From Halorientalis salina (GTDB taxonomy: Archaea > Halobacteriota > Halobacteria > Halobacteriales > Haloarculaceae), in contig NZ_SOSC01000002.1 in NCBI RefSeq assembly GCF_005049285.1, positions 310,001 through 374,000 on the forward strand: a DNA stretch of 64,000 bases, read 5' to 3'. The notes under the pieces were generated by a model, which was given only the letters and a program-made list of their open reading frames with translations, had not been told where the DNA came from and did no database searches. The position numbers and the translations under genes were made by a program. Positions 44,059 to 52,788 of this stretch are shown here, piece by piece (position 1 is the stretch's first letter; every line of letters begins with the position of its first letter).

Positions 44059-44636
44059 AGAGAGGTGCCGGAGCCGCGTTCGAGCGAGCGGTAGGTCTCG
44101 ACGACTTCCTCGAAATCGTCCATCGACTGCCGGAGTTCGTTGCTGAGTTCGACCGCGCGGCGCTTGAGACGTTTGAACTCCTCGTCGTCTTCGAGTTCGC
44201 TCGGCGTGCGTTCGGCTTCGAGCACGGAGAGTTTCGAGAGGAGTTGGAAGAACTCCTCCAGACGCGGATCCGAGCCCGGCGCGTCGATGTGCTGGTCGAG
44301 CGTCGAGAGCAGCGTCTCCTTGTCGACCGGTTTACAGAGGTAGTCGTCGAAGTCCATCTCCAGGATGTTGAGGTCCGGGTCGACCGCCGTCACCATGATG
44401 ATCGGGAAGTCGTAGCCGCGCTCTCGGAGTTCGACCAGCACGTCGTCGCCGTGGACGTCCGGCATCCGGCGGTCGAGCAGGACGGCAGTGACGTGATCGC
44501 CGGCCTTCTCGAGGGCCTGCTCGCCCCCGTAGGCGAGTTCGATCTCGTACCGGTCGCGGAGCTTCAGGGCGTAGGCTTCGGCGACGTCTTCCTCGTCGTC
44601 GACGACGAGTATCGTCTGGGTGAACTCACCGGACAC
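44055..44636 (-). CDS. HalX-type response regulator
   Basis: 193 residues. The receiver domain (about 8-120) has D13-D14 acidic pair, phosphorylation Asp D55 in L-L-D-R-R-M-P-D and switch Lys in Y-L-C-K-P. The rest is the helical HalX domain (S-K-L-S-V-L-E-A-E-R-T). A GTG start at 44636 is taken, as no ATG lies close and further upstream codons are Arg-rich. It is convergent with and overlaps the DPF gene by 4 nt and is divergent from the kinase at 44888, a plausible cognate. Confidence 0.88.
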   Translation of the reverse strand: MSGEFTQTILVVDDEEDVAEAYALKLRDRYEIELAYGGEQALEKAGDHVTAVLLDRRMPDVHGDDVLVELRERGYDFPIIMVTAVDPDLNILEMDFDDYLCKPVDKETLLSTLDQHIDAPGSDPRLEEFFQLLSKLSVLEAERTPSELEDDEEFKRLKRRAVELSNELRQSMDDFEEVVETYRSLERGSGTSL

Positions 44637-44887
44637 GGTCCTGTCCCACTCGTCCGGGATACGTGGTGAAATACTTTTGCGCGGTTTCGGCCGGTCGGAC
44701 CGCCGCCGTGGCTCATCCTGTCGGACAGCAGTCCGTGAACACTGGATCGACGGTCGGGCCGGCACACCGTAAAGAACTGCCCGCTCGACAAACGACGGGT
44801 GCGAAAATTCCTGTCCGGCAGTATCAGTTCCCGGGACGGTACGTACACTTATTAACTGCGGTCGGCAACCCCGAGAGGAGTCGAGTC

Positions 44888-45925
44888 ATGGCGGAATCGG
44901 AGTTCCTGACGGTCCACCCGGACCCGGTCATTCACTACGGGCGGTCGGCCGACGGTATCGTCATCGAGGCGATCAATTCCGCCTTCGAGACGACCTTCGG
45001 TGCGAGCACGACCGAGGACGGCGGTGTGTCGCTCCAGGCCACGCTCACGTCCGACGGAACGGTGTCGGACGTCGCCGCGGCGATCGAGGCCGGCGACCCC
45101 GTCGATCGGCGCGTCACCTGTCCGGTAGCCGGGGAAACGCGGCCGTTCCGCCTCCGGCACATTCCCGGAGACGGAGGTGGCTATCTCGTCTACACCGACG
45201 AGAGCGAACAGGTGTCCCGCGAACGGGACCTCGAAGCGCGCAACGAACGACTGGAGACGTTCGCGAGCGTCGTCTCCCACGACCTGCGAAACCCCATCGA
45301 CGTGGCCGAGACGTACCTCGAAGCCGCCCGCGAGGACGGTGATCCCGAGCACTTCGACCGCGTCGCGGACGCCCTCGGACGGATGCGGACGCTCATCGAC
45401 GACGTGCTCGCGCTCGCCCGCGATGGCAAGGTCGTCGACGACACGGAACGGGTCACCCTCGCGGCGATCGCCGAGGCCGCCTGGGAGAGCGTCGATACCG
45501 GCGAGGCGACGCTAACCCTGGTCGACGAGACCGCCACGCTCCAGGCCGACCCCGACCGCCTCCAGCAACTCGTCGAGAACCTCGTCCGCAATTCGCTCGA
45601 ACACGGCGGCCCGAGCGTCACCGTCGGCACCATCGACGGGGAGCGCACCGGCTGGTATCTCGAAGACGACGGACCCGGCATCCCGCCCGAAGACCGGGAC
45701 GAGGTCTTCGAGCCCGGCGTCACCAGTTCCACCGAGGGCACCGGCCTGGGGCTGGCTATCGTCGAGCGAATCGCCGACGCCCACGGCTGGACGGTCGCGG
45801 TAACGGAGAGCGACACCGGTGGTGTCCCTGCGAGTGACGCGAGGGGGGAGTCGGCCGACGAGCGGCGCGAGTCCGGCGGTGCGCGATTCGAGTTTGCCGA
45901 AATCGAGTCGCTGCAGCCGTTCTAG
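44888..45925 (+). CDS. PAS-like sensor histidine kinase
   Basis: 345 residues. A PAS-like region (1-105) leads to HisKA with H131 in V-V-S-H-D-L-R-N-P, then HATPase with N-L-V-R-N-S-L-E-H-G, D-D-G-P-G-I-P and G-T-G-L-G-L-A-I-V. No membrane segment. It faces away from the HalX regulator across 250 nt of shared upstream DNA, which suggests the two form one system. The start at 44888 gives a short leader after a TTATTAAC promoter box near 44850. Confidence 0.9.
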   Translation: MAESEFLTVHPDPVIHYGRSADGIVIEAINSAFETTFGASTTEDGGVSLQATLTSDGTVSDVAAAIEAGDPVDRRVTCPVAGETRPFRLRHIPGDGGGYLVYTDESEQVSRERDLEARNERLETFASVVSHDLRNPIDVAETYLEAAREDGDPEHFDRVADALGRMRTLIDDVLALARDGKVVDDTERVTLAAIAEAAWESVDTGEATLTLVDETATLQADPDRLQQLVENLVRNSLEHGGPSVTVGTIDGERTGWYLEDDGPGIPPEDRDEVFEPGVTSSTEGTGLGLAIVERIADAHGWTVAVTESDTGGVPASDARGESADERRESGGARFEFAEIESLQPF

Positions 45926-46012
45926 CGGCGAGTCAGCGACAGTGGCGGGATGGCACAAACAGGAGTTTGAGCCTCACCCACGTTTTTCCACGCTGCCCGT
46001 CTGCCCTGGGAC

Positions 46013-46645
46013 ATGGACTCTCGAACGGACCGCGGACGGTATCAGTTTCCCGTGCGACGGCGGGAACTCGTCGCCGCGCTCGGGGCGGCCGGGACGGGCA
46101 CTGTCGCCGGGTGTGGTGAGATTCAGTCCGAGACGACGCTCTCCGATCCGACCGAAAAATCCGACGGGAGCGGGCGGCGGAGCCTCCATTTCTCCTCGGA
46201 CGGCGAGGAGATCGGTCACTTCGGCGTCGACGGGACCGTCGCGTCCGATCTGATCGAGTTGCGGACCGAGATCTGGCACCGGGATGGGACCCGCGTGCAA
46301 TCGATCGAACTCAGGGTGTGGATGCCCGAAACGGCGAGGGACACCCCTGCCGAGGTCGCCGTCGTCTCGCCCGTGGAGGGCGATAGCTCGCCACCGCCGA
46401 ACGTGCGACTCTCTTCGCCCGACCGGGACCTCGGCACGGTGATCGAGATCGACGATCTGGACGATCTGGCCGACGAGACGATCAGCACGCTAGAGCTGCT
46501 CGTCAGACCCGCGTCCGAGACGGCCACGGAGCTCACCATCGACAGCACGATCGAACTGACGAGCAGCGGGCTCCTCGGTTCCGATTACACGCTCGACGGC
46601 CGGCTCGAACTTGAATACCCAAAACTCGCTACCCGGTCGGACTGA
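46013..46645 (+). CDS. Tat-exported lipoprotein of unknown function
   Basis: 210 residues. The N-terminus has R-R-R-E-L-V-A-A-L-G-A-A-G-T-G-T-V-A-G-C-G, a twin-arginine signal with a lipobox ending at Cys34 (V-A-G-C). The exported part is beta-rich with no catalytic motif. The family is unrecognised. A TTTTTCC tract about 25-30 nt upstream may belong to its promoter. Confidence 0.75.
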   Translation: MDSRTDRGRYQFPVRRRELVAALGAAGTGTVAGCGEIQSETTLSDPTEKSDGSGRRSLHFSSDGEEIGHFGVDGTVASDLIELRTEIWHRDGTRVQSIELRVWMPETARDTPAEVAVVSPVEGDSSPPPNVRLSSPDRDLGTVIEIDDLDDLADETISTLELLVRPASETATELTIDSTIELTSSGLLGSDYTLDGRLELEYPKLATRSD

Positions 46646-46720
46646 AACGCGACGAGAGCACGCGTCGAGGGAGTCGAAAGAGGGAATGGGGTACAGGTTC
46701 GTAGTCGGAGTACCGTCACT

Positions 46721-47044
46721 ATGCAATTTTGCGACGAATGCGGTTCGATGATGCACGCGGACGGCGACGAGATGGTCTGTTCGTCCTGTGGCGCTCGGGT
46801 CGCAAAGGACACCGAAAAGGCCGACCAGTTCGTCAGTACCGAGGAACAGAGCGGCGACGAACTCATCGAAACCGAAGAAGGCGCGAACTTCGAGGGGAAA
46901 CCGACTGCCGACGACGTGACCTGTGAGAAGTGCGGCCACGGCAAGGCCTGGTACACGATCAAACAGACCGGGTCGGCCGACGAACCGCCGACGCGCTTTT
47001 TCAAGTGCCAGGAGTGTGGCAACCGCTGGCGTGAGTACAACTAG
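46721..47044 (+). CDS. tfs: Transcription factor S (TFIIS-like)
   Basis: 107 residues. The N-terminal zinc ribbon has C-D-E-C and C-S-S-C (4-23); the C-terminal ribbon has C-E-K-C and C-Q-E-C with the acidic cleavage hairpin G-S-A-D-E-P-P-T-R between them. It stimulates transcript cleavage by RNA polymerase. Its stop overlaps the end of the convergent FMN-binding gene by 4 nt. Haloarchaea often carry more than one TFS; which paralogue this is cannot be told. Confidence 0.9.
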   Translation: MQFCDECGSMMHADGDEMVCSSCGARVAKDTEKADQFVSTEEQSGDELIETEEGANFEGKPTADDVTCEKCGHGKAWYTIKQTGSADEPPTRFFKCQECGNRWREYN

Positions 47045-47499
47045 CTCTCTTTGACTTCGAGGCCACGCACCTCGTCGACGTCCAGCCGCCAGCCGTGCAT
47101 CGCTTCGAGGGAGTCGGCGCGCTCGAAGTCGCTGGAGAACCAGGCGTTGTCGTCCAGCGTGTCCATGAGGTGCGTCCAGTCGTCGGTGTCGTGGTCGATG
47201 CGCCGTGCGTTGCCGGTAACCGCGATGGACTGCCAGTCGAACCGACCGCCGATGTCGGTCACGAGCAGGCGGACGGACGCTCCCTCGTCGATGAATTCGA
47301 ACTTCCGGCCGTCGGGGCTGTCTTCGAGGAAGACGAAGTAGACGTCCTCGCTGTCGTACCCGAAGGAGATCGGGATGCTGTACGGCTCGTCGTCGCGGGC
47401 CAGCGAGAGAACAGCCCAGCCGTGCGCTTCGAGCAGGTCGTCGACGGTTCGCGCGTCCATGGGCGTCCCCATCCACTGACCGGTCGTATCCATCGTCAT
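47041..47499 (-). CDS. Pyridoxamine 5'-phosphate oxidase-like FMN-binding protein
   Basis: 152 residues with the split-barrel pattern: W-A-V-L-S-L-A-R-D-D-E-P-Y-S-I-P-I-S-F-G-Y, then V-Y-F-V-F-L-E and V-R-L-L-V-T-D-I. Members bind flavin and reduce small substrates or sense redox; the true PNPOx motifs are not all present. The ATG at 47499 is taken; two further in-frame ATGs (residues 3 and 10) would also work. Monocistronic, convergent with tfs. Confidence 0.85.
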   Translation of the reverse strand: MTMDTTGQWMGTPMDARTVDDLLEAHGWAVLSLARDDEPYSIPISFGYDSEDVYFVFLEDSPDGRKFEFIDEGASVRLLVTDIGGRFDWQSIAVTGNARRIDHDTDDWTHLMDTLDDNAWFSSDFERADSLEAMHGWRLDVDEVRGLEVKES

Positions 47500-47611
47500 A
47501 GGGCTAGTTGGACAGCTAAGGTATTGAAACCACGCACAGGGGGCCGTTTCACCGAGTCGTCGTCACCGCGGACCCCACGGGCTTTTGCCCACAGGTGCGA
47601 AACGGCCAGCC

Positions 47612-48121
47612 GTGTCAGCCGACTCGCGCCGCGTCGAAGTTCACCCCGGCAAGGAGGCCGTCGTGGAGTTCGACCCCTCGCTGACCTTCGAGTGCGTCGA
47701 CGACTGCACGTGGTGCTGTCACCACGGCGTCCTGCTGTACGAACCGGACCTGCTGGAACTCGCCGACTGTGCCAACCTCGCGGAGACGACGACGTCGTTT
47801 CGTGGCGAGGACTTCGTCCGGCAGGAGCACAAAGACCGCGAGGACCACGTCGACGAGAACGGCCAGGCCTGCTTTTTCCTCCGGGACGACGGGCTCTGTT
47901 CGCTCCACGCCGAGTCGGACTGGAAACCCACCCGGTGTTCGGTGTTTCCCCTGGCCGTCACGGTCGAGGACGGCGACATCCACGTGGACGTTCGCGAGTC
48001 AGCCCACGAGCACTGCGAGGGACTGGACGTCTCGGAGCGGCGCGTGGTCGAGCACCTCGACGCGTTCCTGCCCGCCGTGCTCTGGGACCTCGACGACCCG
48101 GAGACGCGGCGAGAACTGTGA
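47612..48121 (+). CDS. YkgJ-family cysteine cluster protein
   Basis: 169 residues. Cys positions follow the CxxxCxxCC cluster style: F-E-C-V-D-D-C-T-W-C-C-H-H-G, then A-C-F-F-L, L-C-S-L-H, and P-T-R-C-S-V-F-P-L-A, which mark the zinc/iron-chelating YkgJ family. Function is unknown. The start is GTG at 47612; TTG at 47585 is an alternative and no ATG is available. Confidence 0.85.
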   Translation: MSADSRRVEVHPGKEAVVEFDPSLTFECVDDCTWCCHHGVLLYEPDLLELADCANLAETTTSFRGEDFVRQEHKDREDHVDENGQACFFLRDDGLCSLHAESDWKPTRCSVFPLAVTVEDGDIHVDVRESAHEHCEGLDVSERRVVEHLDAFLPAVLWDLDDPETRREL

Positions 48122-48148
48122 GCTCGGCGGGCCTCGACCCGGTCCCCG

Positions 48149-48424
48149 CTAGTACGGACCGGCCCAGCCGCAGTCGACGCAGCTGAACAGTCCCTGCCCG
48201 TTGACCGTCGGACCCGCACAGCTGGGACAGGAGAACGTCGCCGTCCCGCCGTCGGTGACGACGACGCTGTCGGTCTCTGATTCCGTCTCGGTACTGATCG
48301 CGTCCGGAAGCTCCGGGTGGCAGGTGCCACAGACCCACTCGATCTTCCGGTGGGCTTCGCTTCCGAACGCGCGGTGCCGCCATACGTGAGTGACCTCGCA
48401 CCCACACTTGTCACATTCTGCCAT
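48149..48424 (-). CDS. Small double zinc-ribbon protein
   Basis: 91 residues with C-D-K-C-G-C, C-G-T-C-H, C-P-S-C-A and C-V-D-C-G-W: one zinc ribbon at each end joined by an acidic Thr/Ser-rich linker. No family name. The gene is convergent with the YkgJ gene. The 166-nt stretch between it and the ZIP gene end (48425-48590) contains its AT-rich promoter and no other gene. Confidence 0.75.
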   Translation of the reverse strand: MAECDKCGCEVTHVWRHRAFGSEAHRKIEWVCGTCHPELPDAISTETESETDSVVVTDGGTATFSCPSCAGPTVNGQGLFSCVDCGWAGPY

Positions 48425-48590
48425 CGCTTACCCTAACGAACGTGCGACTACAGTAAAAATCTTACCCTGTATGTACACTAATCGTCCCTCGATAGATATA
48501 TTGTCCTTATATTCGTCGCAATATCTGGTCGTTCGTCGAGAGACGGGACCCAATAGTGGACGATACGACGGAAGAGTCGGAAAACGGGAT

Positions 48591-49442
48591 TCAGGCTCCG
48601 ACCGCGAGCCAGGCGACGAAGACGGCGAGACCACCCAGAGACGTGCTGATGACGGCGTGGACGCGGAGTCGGTCGAGGAGGTGGTGGGCGTTGTCGGAGA
48701 GTTCGGCGACCTCGCCCACTTCACCGCCGACCTCGCACTGCGGGAGGAAATCCATCGCGATGTGGAGGAAGATACCGGCGGCGAAGCCGAAGACGGCGGC
48801 TCGTCCGAGGCTCCCGATGGGGAGGTCGAGCAGCGCCGAGGGGATACCAGCGATGCCGACACCGGCCGCGGGCAACAGGATGACCGACGCCGACCGGTCC
48901 GAACTGGCCAGGCGGCGCGCAGCGGCGTAGCCGGCGGGCCCCTTGTGCGAGACGATGGCGAGACCGAGCAGCAGGCCGAGTTCGGGCATCGAGCCGTAGA
49001 CGAGGCCGATGATAACCCCGGCCGAGAGTGCGTGTGCCGACAGCTGGACGGCAGTGTCGTCGAACGTGGCGTTGACGTGGGCGAGTCGATGGCCGATGAT
49101 ATGCGAGGCGAACCCGACGAGGATGCCGGCGGCGACGCCGAACCCGCCGACGCGGGGGTCGAAGCCGATGGCCTGCGGGAGCAAGAAGACGGCCGCACTC
49201 GTGATCATCGCGCCGCTGGCCAGCCCGTATCCCCAGACCAGTCGCGTCGCGTTCGGCGAGCGGGCCGCCCTGACGCCCAGCGGGATCGAACCGGCCATCG
49301 CCCCGAAGGCGACCCACGAGATGACGAGCATCTTCCAGAGTTCCCCCATCACTGCGACGCCGGACAGCACGACCAGCGCCGCCACGCCCGCCACCCCGAC
49401 CAGCGACAGGCCAGGGCGCGAGTTAATAACTCCGTGACTCAT
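48591..49442 (-). CDS. ZIP-family metal transporter
   Basis: 283 residues with eight hydrophobic segments. Metal-site helices are recognisable: H-A-L-S-A-G-V-I-I-G-L (helix 4), H-K-G-P-A-G-Y (helix 5) and H-I-A-M-D-F-L-P-Q-C-E near 228. ZIP proteins import zinc or other divalent metals. The His-rich loop common in others is short here. The start codon abuts a nested inverted repeat (49442-49484), so metal- or regulator-dependent control is likely. Confidence 0.88.
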   Translation of the reverse strand: MSHGVINSRPGLSLVGVAGVAALVVLSGVAVMGELWKMLVISWVAFGAMAGSIPLGVRAARSPNATRLVWGYGLASGAMITSAAVFLLPQAIGFDPRVGGFGVAAGILVGFASHIIGHRLAHVNATFDDTAVQLSAHALSAGVIIGLVYGSMPELGLLLGLAIVSHKGPAGYAAARRLASSDRSASVILLPAAGVGIAGIPSALLDLPIGSLGRAAVFGFAAGIFLHIAMDFLPQCEVGGEVGEVAELSDNAHHLLDRLRVHAVISTSLGGLAVFVAWLAVGA

Positions 49443-49484
49443 ATTATTAGTTATCTGGATAAACCAGGCCGGTTTGTAATAATA
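49442..49484 (-). promoter_or_regulatory. Nested inverted repeats at the ZIP transporter promoter
   Basis: TATTATTA (49442-49449) pairs with TAATAATA (49477-49484), and inside it AAACC (49461-49465) pairs with GGTTT (49471-49475). The outer right arm overlaps the likely TATA box (TTATTATTA on the - strand, about 36-42 nt from the ATG). Binding here would block the promoter, so it is a good operator candidate. Confidence 0.5.
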
Positions 49485-49545
49485 AACCCATCGGTCGGGT
49501 CTCGGAGCCAGCAGCGAAATGGGGGTCAGCGGGACGGAGCCACCG

Positions 49546-50238
49546 TCATCGCGTCGCGCGTTTCCAGGTTTTCAGATCGACGATCGCGCCGTCGATATCC
49601 CCCGCGGGGGCCTCGGTCGCCGCCCAGCGGAACATCGGAGCGATATCCTCGGGATCACGACCCGTCGATCCCGAGAGGTCGGTCGCGACCTGACCGGGGT
49701 CGACGATCGCGACTGCCTGGTCGAGTTCGGCGGCGAACCCGCGAGCGAGCGCCTCGGCGGTCGCCTTCGAGACGGCGTAGGTCCCGTATCCGGGTTCGGC
49801 CTCCCGGGCGATACGGCCCGACGGAACGAGGATTCGCGCGTCGTCGGCGAGGTGCGGGAGCGATTCGCGGACGGTCGTGAACACGCCTCGACCGTTGGTC
49901 CGGAGATGATCGTCGAAGGCGGCGTAGGACTCGTCGGTGAGCGGGGTCTCTCCCGGCGAGCCGTGATAGACGCCGGCGTTCGCGACGACGGCGTCGATAG
50001 CATTCCCTTCGCGTGCGGCCGTCTCCATCAGGCGCTCGACGTCGAACTCGTCGCGGACGTCCGCGCGCATGGTCGTCACGCTCCCCCTGGAGTCGCGGAT
50101 GTCGTCGGCAGTCGACGCCAATCCGTCGGCGTCCCGCGCACAGCAGACGACGTGTGCGCCCTCGACCCCGAACAGCCGGGCGACGGCCGCCCCGATGCCA
50201 CGACTCGCACCCGTGACGACCACGGTGTCTCCGTCCAT
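49546..50238 (-). CDS. Short-chain dehydrogenase/reductase
   Basis: 230 residues. The cofactor motif T-G-A-S-R-G-I-G (9-16), N-A-G near 90, and Y-G-T-Y-A-V-S-K (YxxxK) near 152-159 are all present, so it is an active classical SDR. The basic/acidic residue after strand 2 (C-A-R-D) suggests NADP(H). Substrate unknown. It lies divergent from the crtD gene with 123 nt between, so shared control with carotenoid genes is possible. Confidence 0.92.
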   Translation of the reverse strand: MDGDTVVVTGASRGIGAAVARLFGVEGAHVVCCARDADGLASTADDIRDSRGSVTTMRADVRDEFDVERLMETAAREGNAIDAVVANAGVYHGSPGETPLTDESYAAFDDHLRTNGRGVFTTVRESLPHLADDARILVPSGRIAREAEPGYGTYAVSKATAEALARGFAAELDQAVAIVDPGQVATDLSGSTGRDPEDIAPMFRWAATEAPAGDIDGAIVDLKTWKRATR

Positions 50239-50361
50239 CGGGTCACTGTAGCACCGTGAGAACCATGGACGTTCCGCTCTTGACCGACCCCGTGTGAACT
50301 ACCAGCAAACCATACAGGTGAGGTTCCGGTTTTATACGGGTTCGTCGCACATTGATATTTA

Positions 50362-51873
50362 ATGAGTTCGCTAGCGGGGACATCCATCGACGTCGTCGGC
50401 GGTGGCTTCGGGGGGCTATCGACCGCCTGCTATCTCGCCGACGCCGACGCCGACGTTCGAGTACTGGAGAAGAACGGACAGCTCGGGGGCCGAGCCGCCA
50501 GGTTCTCCGAGGACGGCTTCCGGTTCGACATGGGCCCGTCGTGGTACCTGATGCCCGACGTGTTCGAGCGTTTCTTCGGCCACTTCGGGAAGGCTCCCGA
50601 GGACTACTACCGCCTCGAACGGCTGGACCCACACTATCGCATCTTCTTCAAGGACGGGGACGAGGTGGACGTGCCGGCCGACCGCGACGCCGTCCGCGAG
50701 ATATTCGAGTCCTACGAGGACGGAGCCGGCGAGGCCTTCGACGAGTACCTCGCCGAGAGCGAATCGAACTACGAACTGGCGATGGAGAACTTCGTCTACG
50801 AGGACCGTCCGAGACTCAGGGACTGGGTCGACCTGGACGTGATCAAGGCGGCCCCGGTCGGGCTGAAACTGCTGGGGAACATGCAGGGCCACGTCGAGGA
50901 CTACTTCGAGAACCCCAAGCTCCAGCAGATCATGCAGTACACCCTCGTCTTCCTCGGGGGCGCGCCCCACAACACGCCCGCACTCTACAACATGATGAGC
51001 CACGTCGACTTCAACCTCGGCGTCCACTACCCCGTCAGCAACGGCGAGGGCGACCAGATCGGCGGCTTCGGCGCGGTCGTCGACGCGATGGTCGACCTCG
51101 GGGAGGAACTCGGCGTCGAGTACGTCACCGACGCGCCCGTCGCGGAGATAACGCGGCGGAAAGAGGGGTTCCTCGTCGCGACCGAGGACGGCACGGAGTA
51201 CAACCCGGACCTCGTGGTCAGCGACGCCGACTACGCTCACACCGAGCGGGACCTGCTGCCCGAACACGAGCGCCAGCACGACGACGACTACTGGGACTCG
51301 AAGACCTACGCCCCCTCCGCGTTCCTGCTGTATCTCGGCGTCGAGGGCGACGTGGACGAGTTGGCCCATCACACGCTCGTCCTCCCCGACGACTGGGACC
51401 CACACTTCGAGCAGATCTTCGACGACCCGCAGTGGCCCGACGACCCCGCCTACTACGTCTGTGTCCCCTCCGAAACCGACGAGACGGTCGTGCCCGACGG
51501 CGACCACAGTAACCTGTTCGTGCTCGTCCCCATCGCGCCGGACTTAGAGGACGGCCCCGAGGTCCGAAAGCAGTACCGCGACGAGGTGCTGGCCGACATG
51601 GCCGAACACACCGGCGTCGACGTCCGGGACCGCATCGCCTACGAAAAGCAGTTCTCGGTGTCGGAGTTCGCCGACCGGTACAACTCCATCCAGGGGACGG
51701 CGCTGGGACTGGCCCACACGCTCCGCCAGACCGCGCTCCTGCGGCCGCCCCATCGCTCCGACGCCGTCGATGGCCTCTACTACACGGGCTCGTTCACGAC
51801 GCCCGGCATCGGCGTCCCGATGTGTCTGATCAGCGGCCAACACACTGCCGACGCCATCCTGGCCGATACCTGA
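50362..51873 (+). CDS. crtD: Carotenoid 3,4-desaturase (phytoene desaturase family)
   Basis: 503 residues. The FAD motif V-G-G-G-F-G-G-L-S-T-A at 12-22, F-D-M-G-P-S-W-Y and the C-terminal G-S-F-T-T-P-G-I-G-V-P-M identify the CrtI/CrtD family. Together with the next two genes the order crtD-lyeJ-cruF is that of the bacterioruberin pathway shown in Haloarcula japonica, where this enzyme introduces the 3,4 double bonds. It is 6 nt from lyeJ. A TATTTAATG sequence runs into the start codon. Function assigned from order plus family. Confidence 0.88.
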   Translation: MSSLAGTSIDVVGGGFGGLSTACYLADADADVRVLEKNGQLGGRAARFSEDGFRFDMGPSWYLMPDVFERFFGHFGKAPEDYYRLERLDPHYRIFFKDGDEVDVPADRDAVREIFESYEDGAGEAFDEYLAESESNYELAMENFVYEDRPRLRDWVDLDVIKAAPVGLKLLGNMQGHVEDYFENPKLQQIMQYTLVFLGGAPHNTPALYNMMSHVDFNLGVHYPVSNGEGDQIGGFGAVVDAMVDLGEELGVEYVTDAPVAEITRRKEGFLVATEDGTEYNPDLVVSDADYAHTERDLLPEHERQHDDDYWDSKTYAPSAFLLYLGVEGDVDELAHHTLVLPDDWDPHFEQIFDDPQWPDDPAYYVCVPSETDETVVPDGDHSNLFVLVPIAPDLEDGPEVRKQYRDEVLADMAEHTGVDVRDRIAYEKQFSVSEFADRYNSIQGTALGLAHTLRQTALLRPPHRSDAVDGLYYTGSFTTPGIGVPMCLISGQHTADAILADT

Positions 51874-51879
51874 CGAGCG

Positions 51880-52788
51880 ATGACCGACGGCGCACTCGAC
51901 GTTCGGACGCGGCTCGAAGCGGTCGCCGAGTACCTACCCTCCGAGGAGACGCCGCTTGGCTACCTGTTCTGGCTCTCCCGACCTCGCTTCTGGCTGTATC
52001 TGGGCGGCCCGGTCATCGTCGGCGCGACCTACGCGGCCGACAGCGTGCCGGAACTGTTCGGCCCGGTTCCCGTCCTCCTGCTCGCCTTCTTTACGGTCCC
52101 CGCCAACGTCTTCCTCTACGGCGTCAACGACGTCTTCGACGCGGACATCGACGCAGTCAACCCGAAAAAGGAGGACAAGGAGGTCCGCTATCGGGGGAGC
52201 CGGTGGGTCGTCGCCGTCGTCGTCGCCTGCGGCCTGCTGGGACTCGCCTTCGTACCCGTCGTCCCACGGACGGCCGCCGCGATGCTCGGCCTCTGGTACT
52301 TCCTCTCGGTCGAGTACAGCGCCCCGCCGCTGCGGTTCAAGACCACGCCGCTGCTGGACTCGATCTCGAACGGCCTCTACATCCTGCCGGCCGTCGTCGC
52401 GTTCACGGCCGTCGCGGGCGAACTCCCGCCGACGACGGCCATCGTCGCCGGCTGGCTCTGGACGATGGGGATGCACACCTTCTCGGCCATCCCGGACATC
52501 GAACCCGACCGCGAGGCCGGCATCAGGACGACCGCGACGGTGCTGGGAAAGAAGCGGACCTACGGCTACTGTGCGCTGTGCTGGCTGGCCGCCGCCGTCA
52601 TCTTCTGGCAGGTCCACCCCTTCTTCGGCGGCCTCCTGGTGGTCTACCCGGCGCTCGTCTTCGGCATCGCGCGATCGAACATCGACGTGAACGACGCCTA
52701 CTGGTGGTACCCCGCCATCAACACCCTCACCGGGATGACGATGACGCTGGCGGGCCTGTGGGTGCTCCTCTTTGGCTATGGCGGTTGA
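51880..52788 (+). CDS. lyeJ: Lycopene elongase/hydratase (UbiA family)
   Basis: 302 residues with eight or nine hydrophobic segments. The prenyl-diphosphate motif N-D-V-F-D-A-D-I-D (about 85-93) and the second, D-I-E-P-D-R-E-A-G near 206, are both intact. It adds C5 units to lycopene on the route to the C50 carotenoid bacterioruberin. It lies 6 nt after crtD and overlaps cruF by 17 nt, so the three genes form one transcript. Confidence 0.9.
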   Translation: MTDGALDVRTRLEAVAEYLPSEETPLGYLFWLSRPRFWLYLGGPVIVGATYAADSVPELFGPVPVLLLAFFTVPANVFLYGVNDVFDADIDAVNPKKEDKEVRYRGSRWVVAVVVACGLLGLAFVPVVPRTAAAMLGLWYFLSVEYSAPPLRFKTTPLLDSISNGLYILPAVVAFTAVAGELPPTTAIVAGWLWTMGMHTFSAIPDIEPDREAGIRTTATVLGKKRTYGYCALCWLAAAVIFWQVHPFFGGLLVVYPALVFGIARSNIDVNDAYWWYPAINTLTGMTMTLAGLWVLLFGYGG

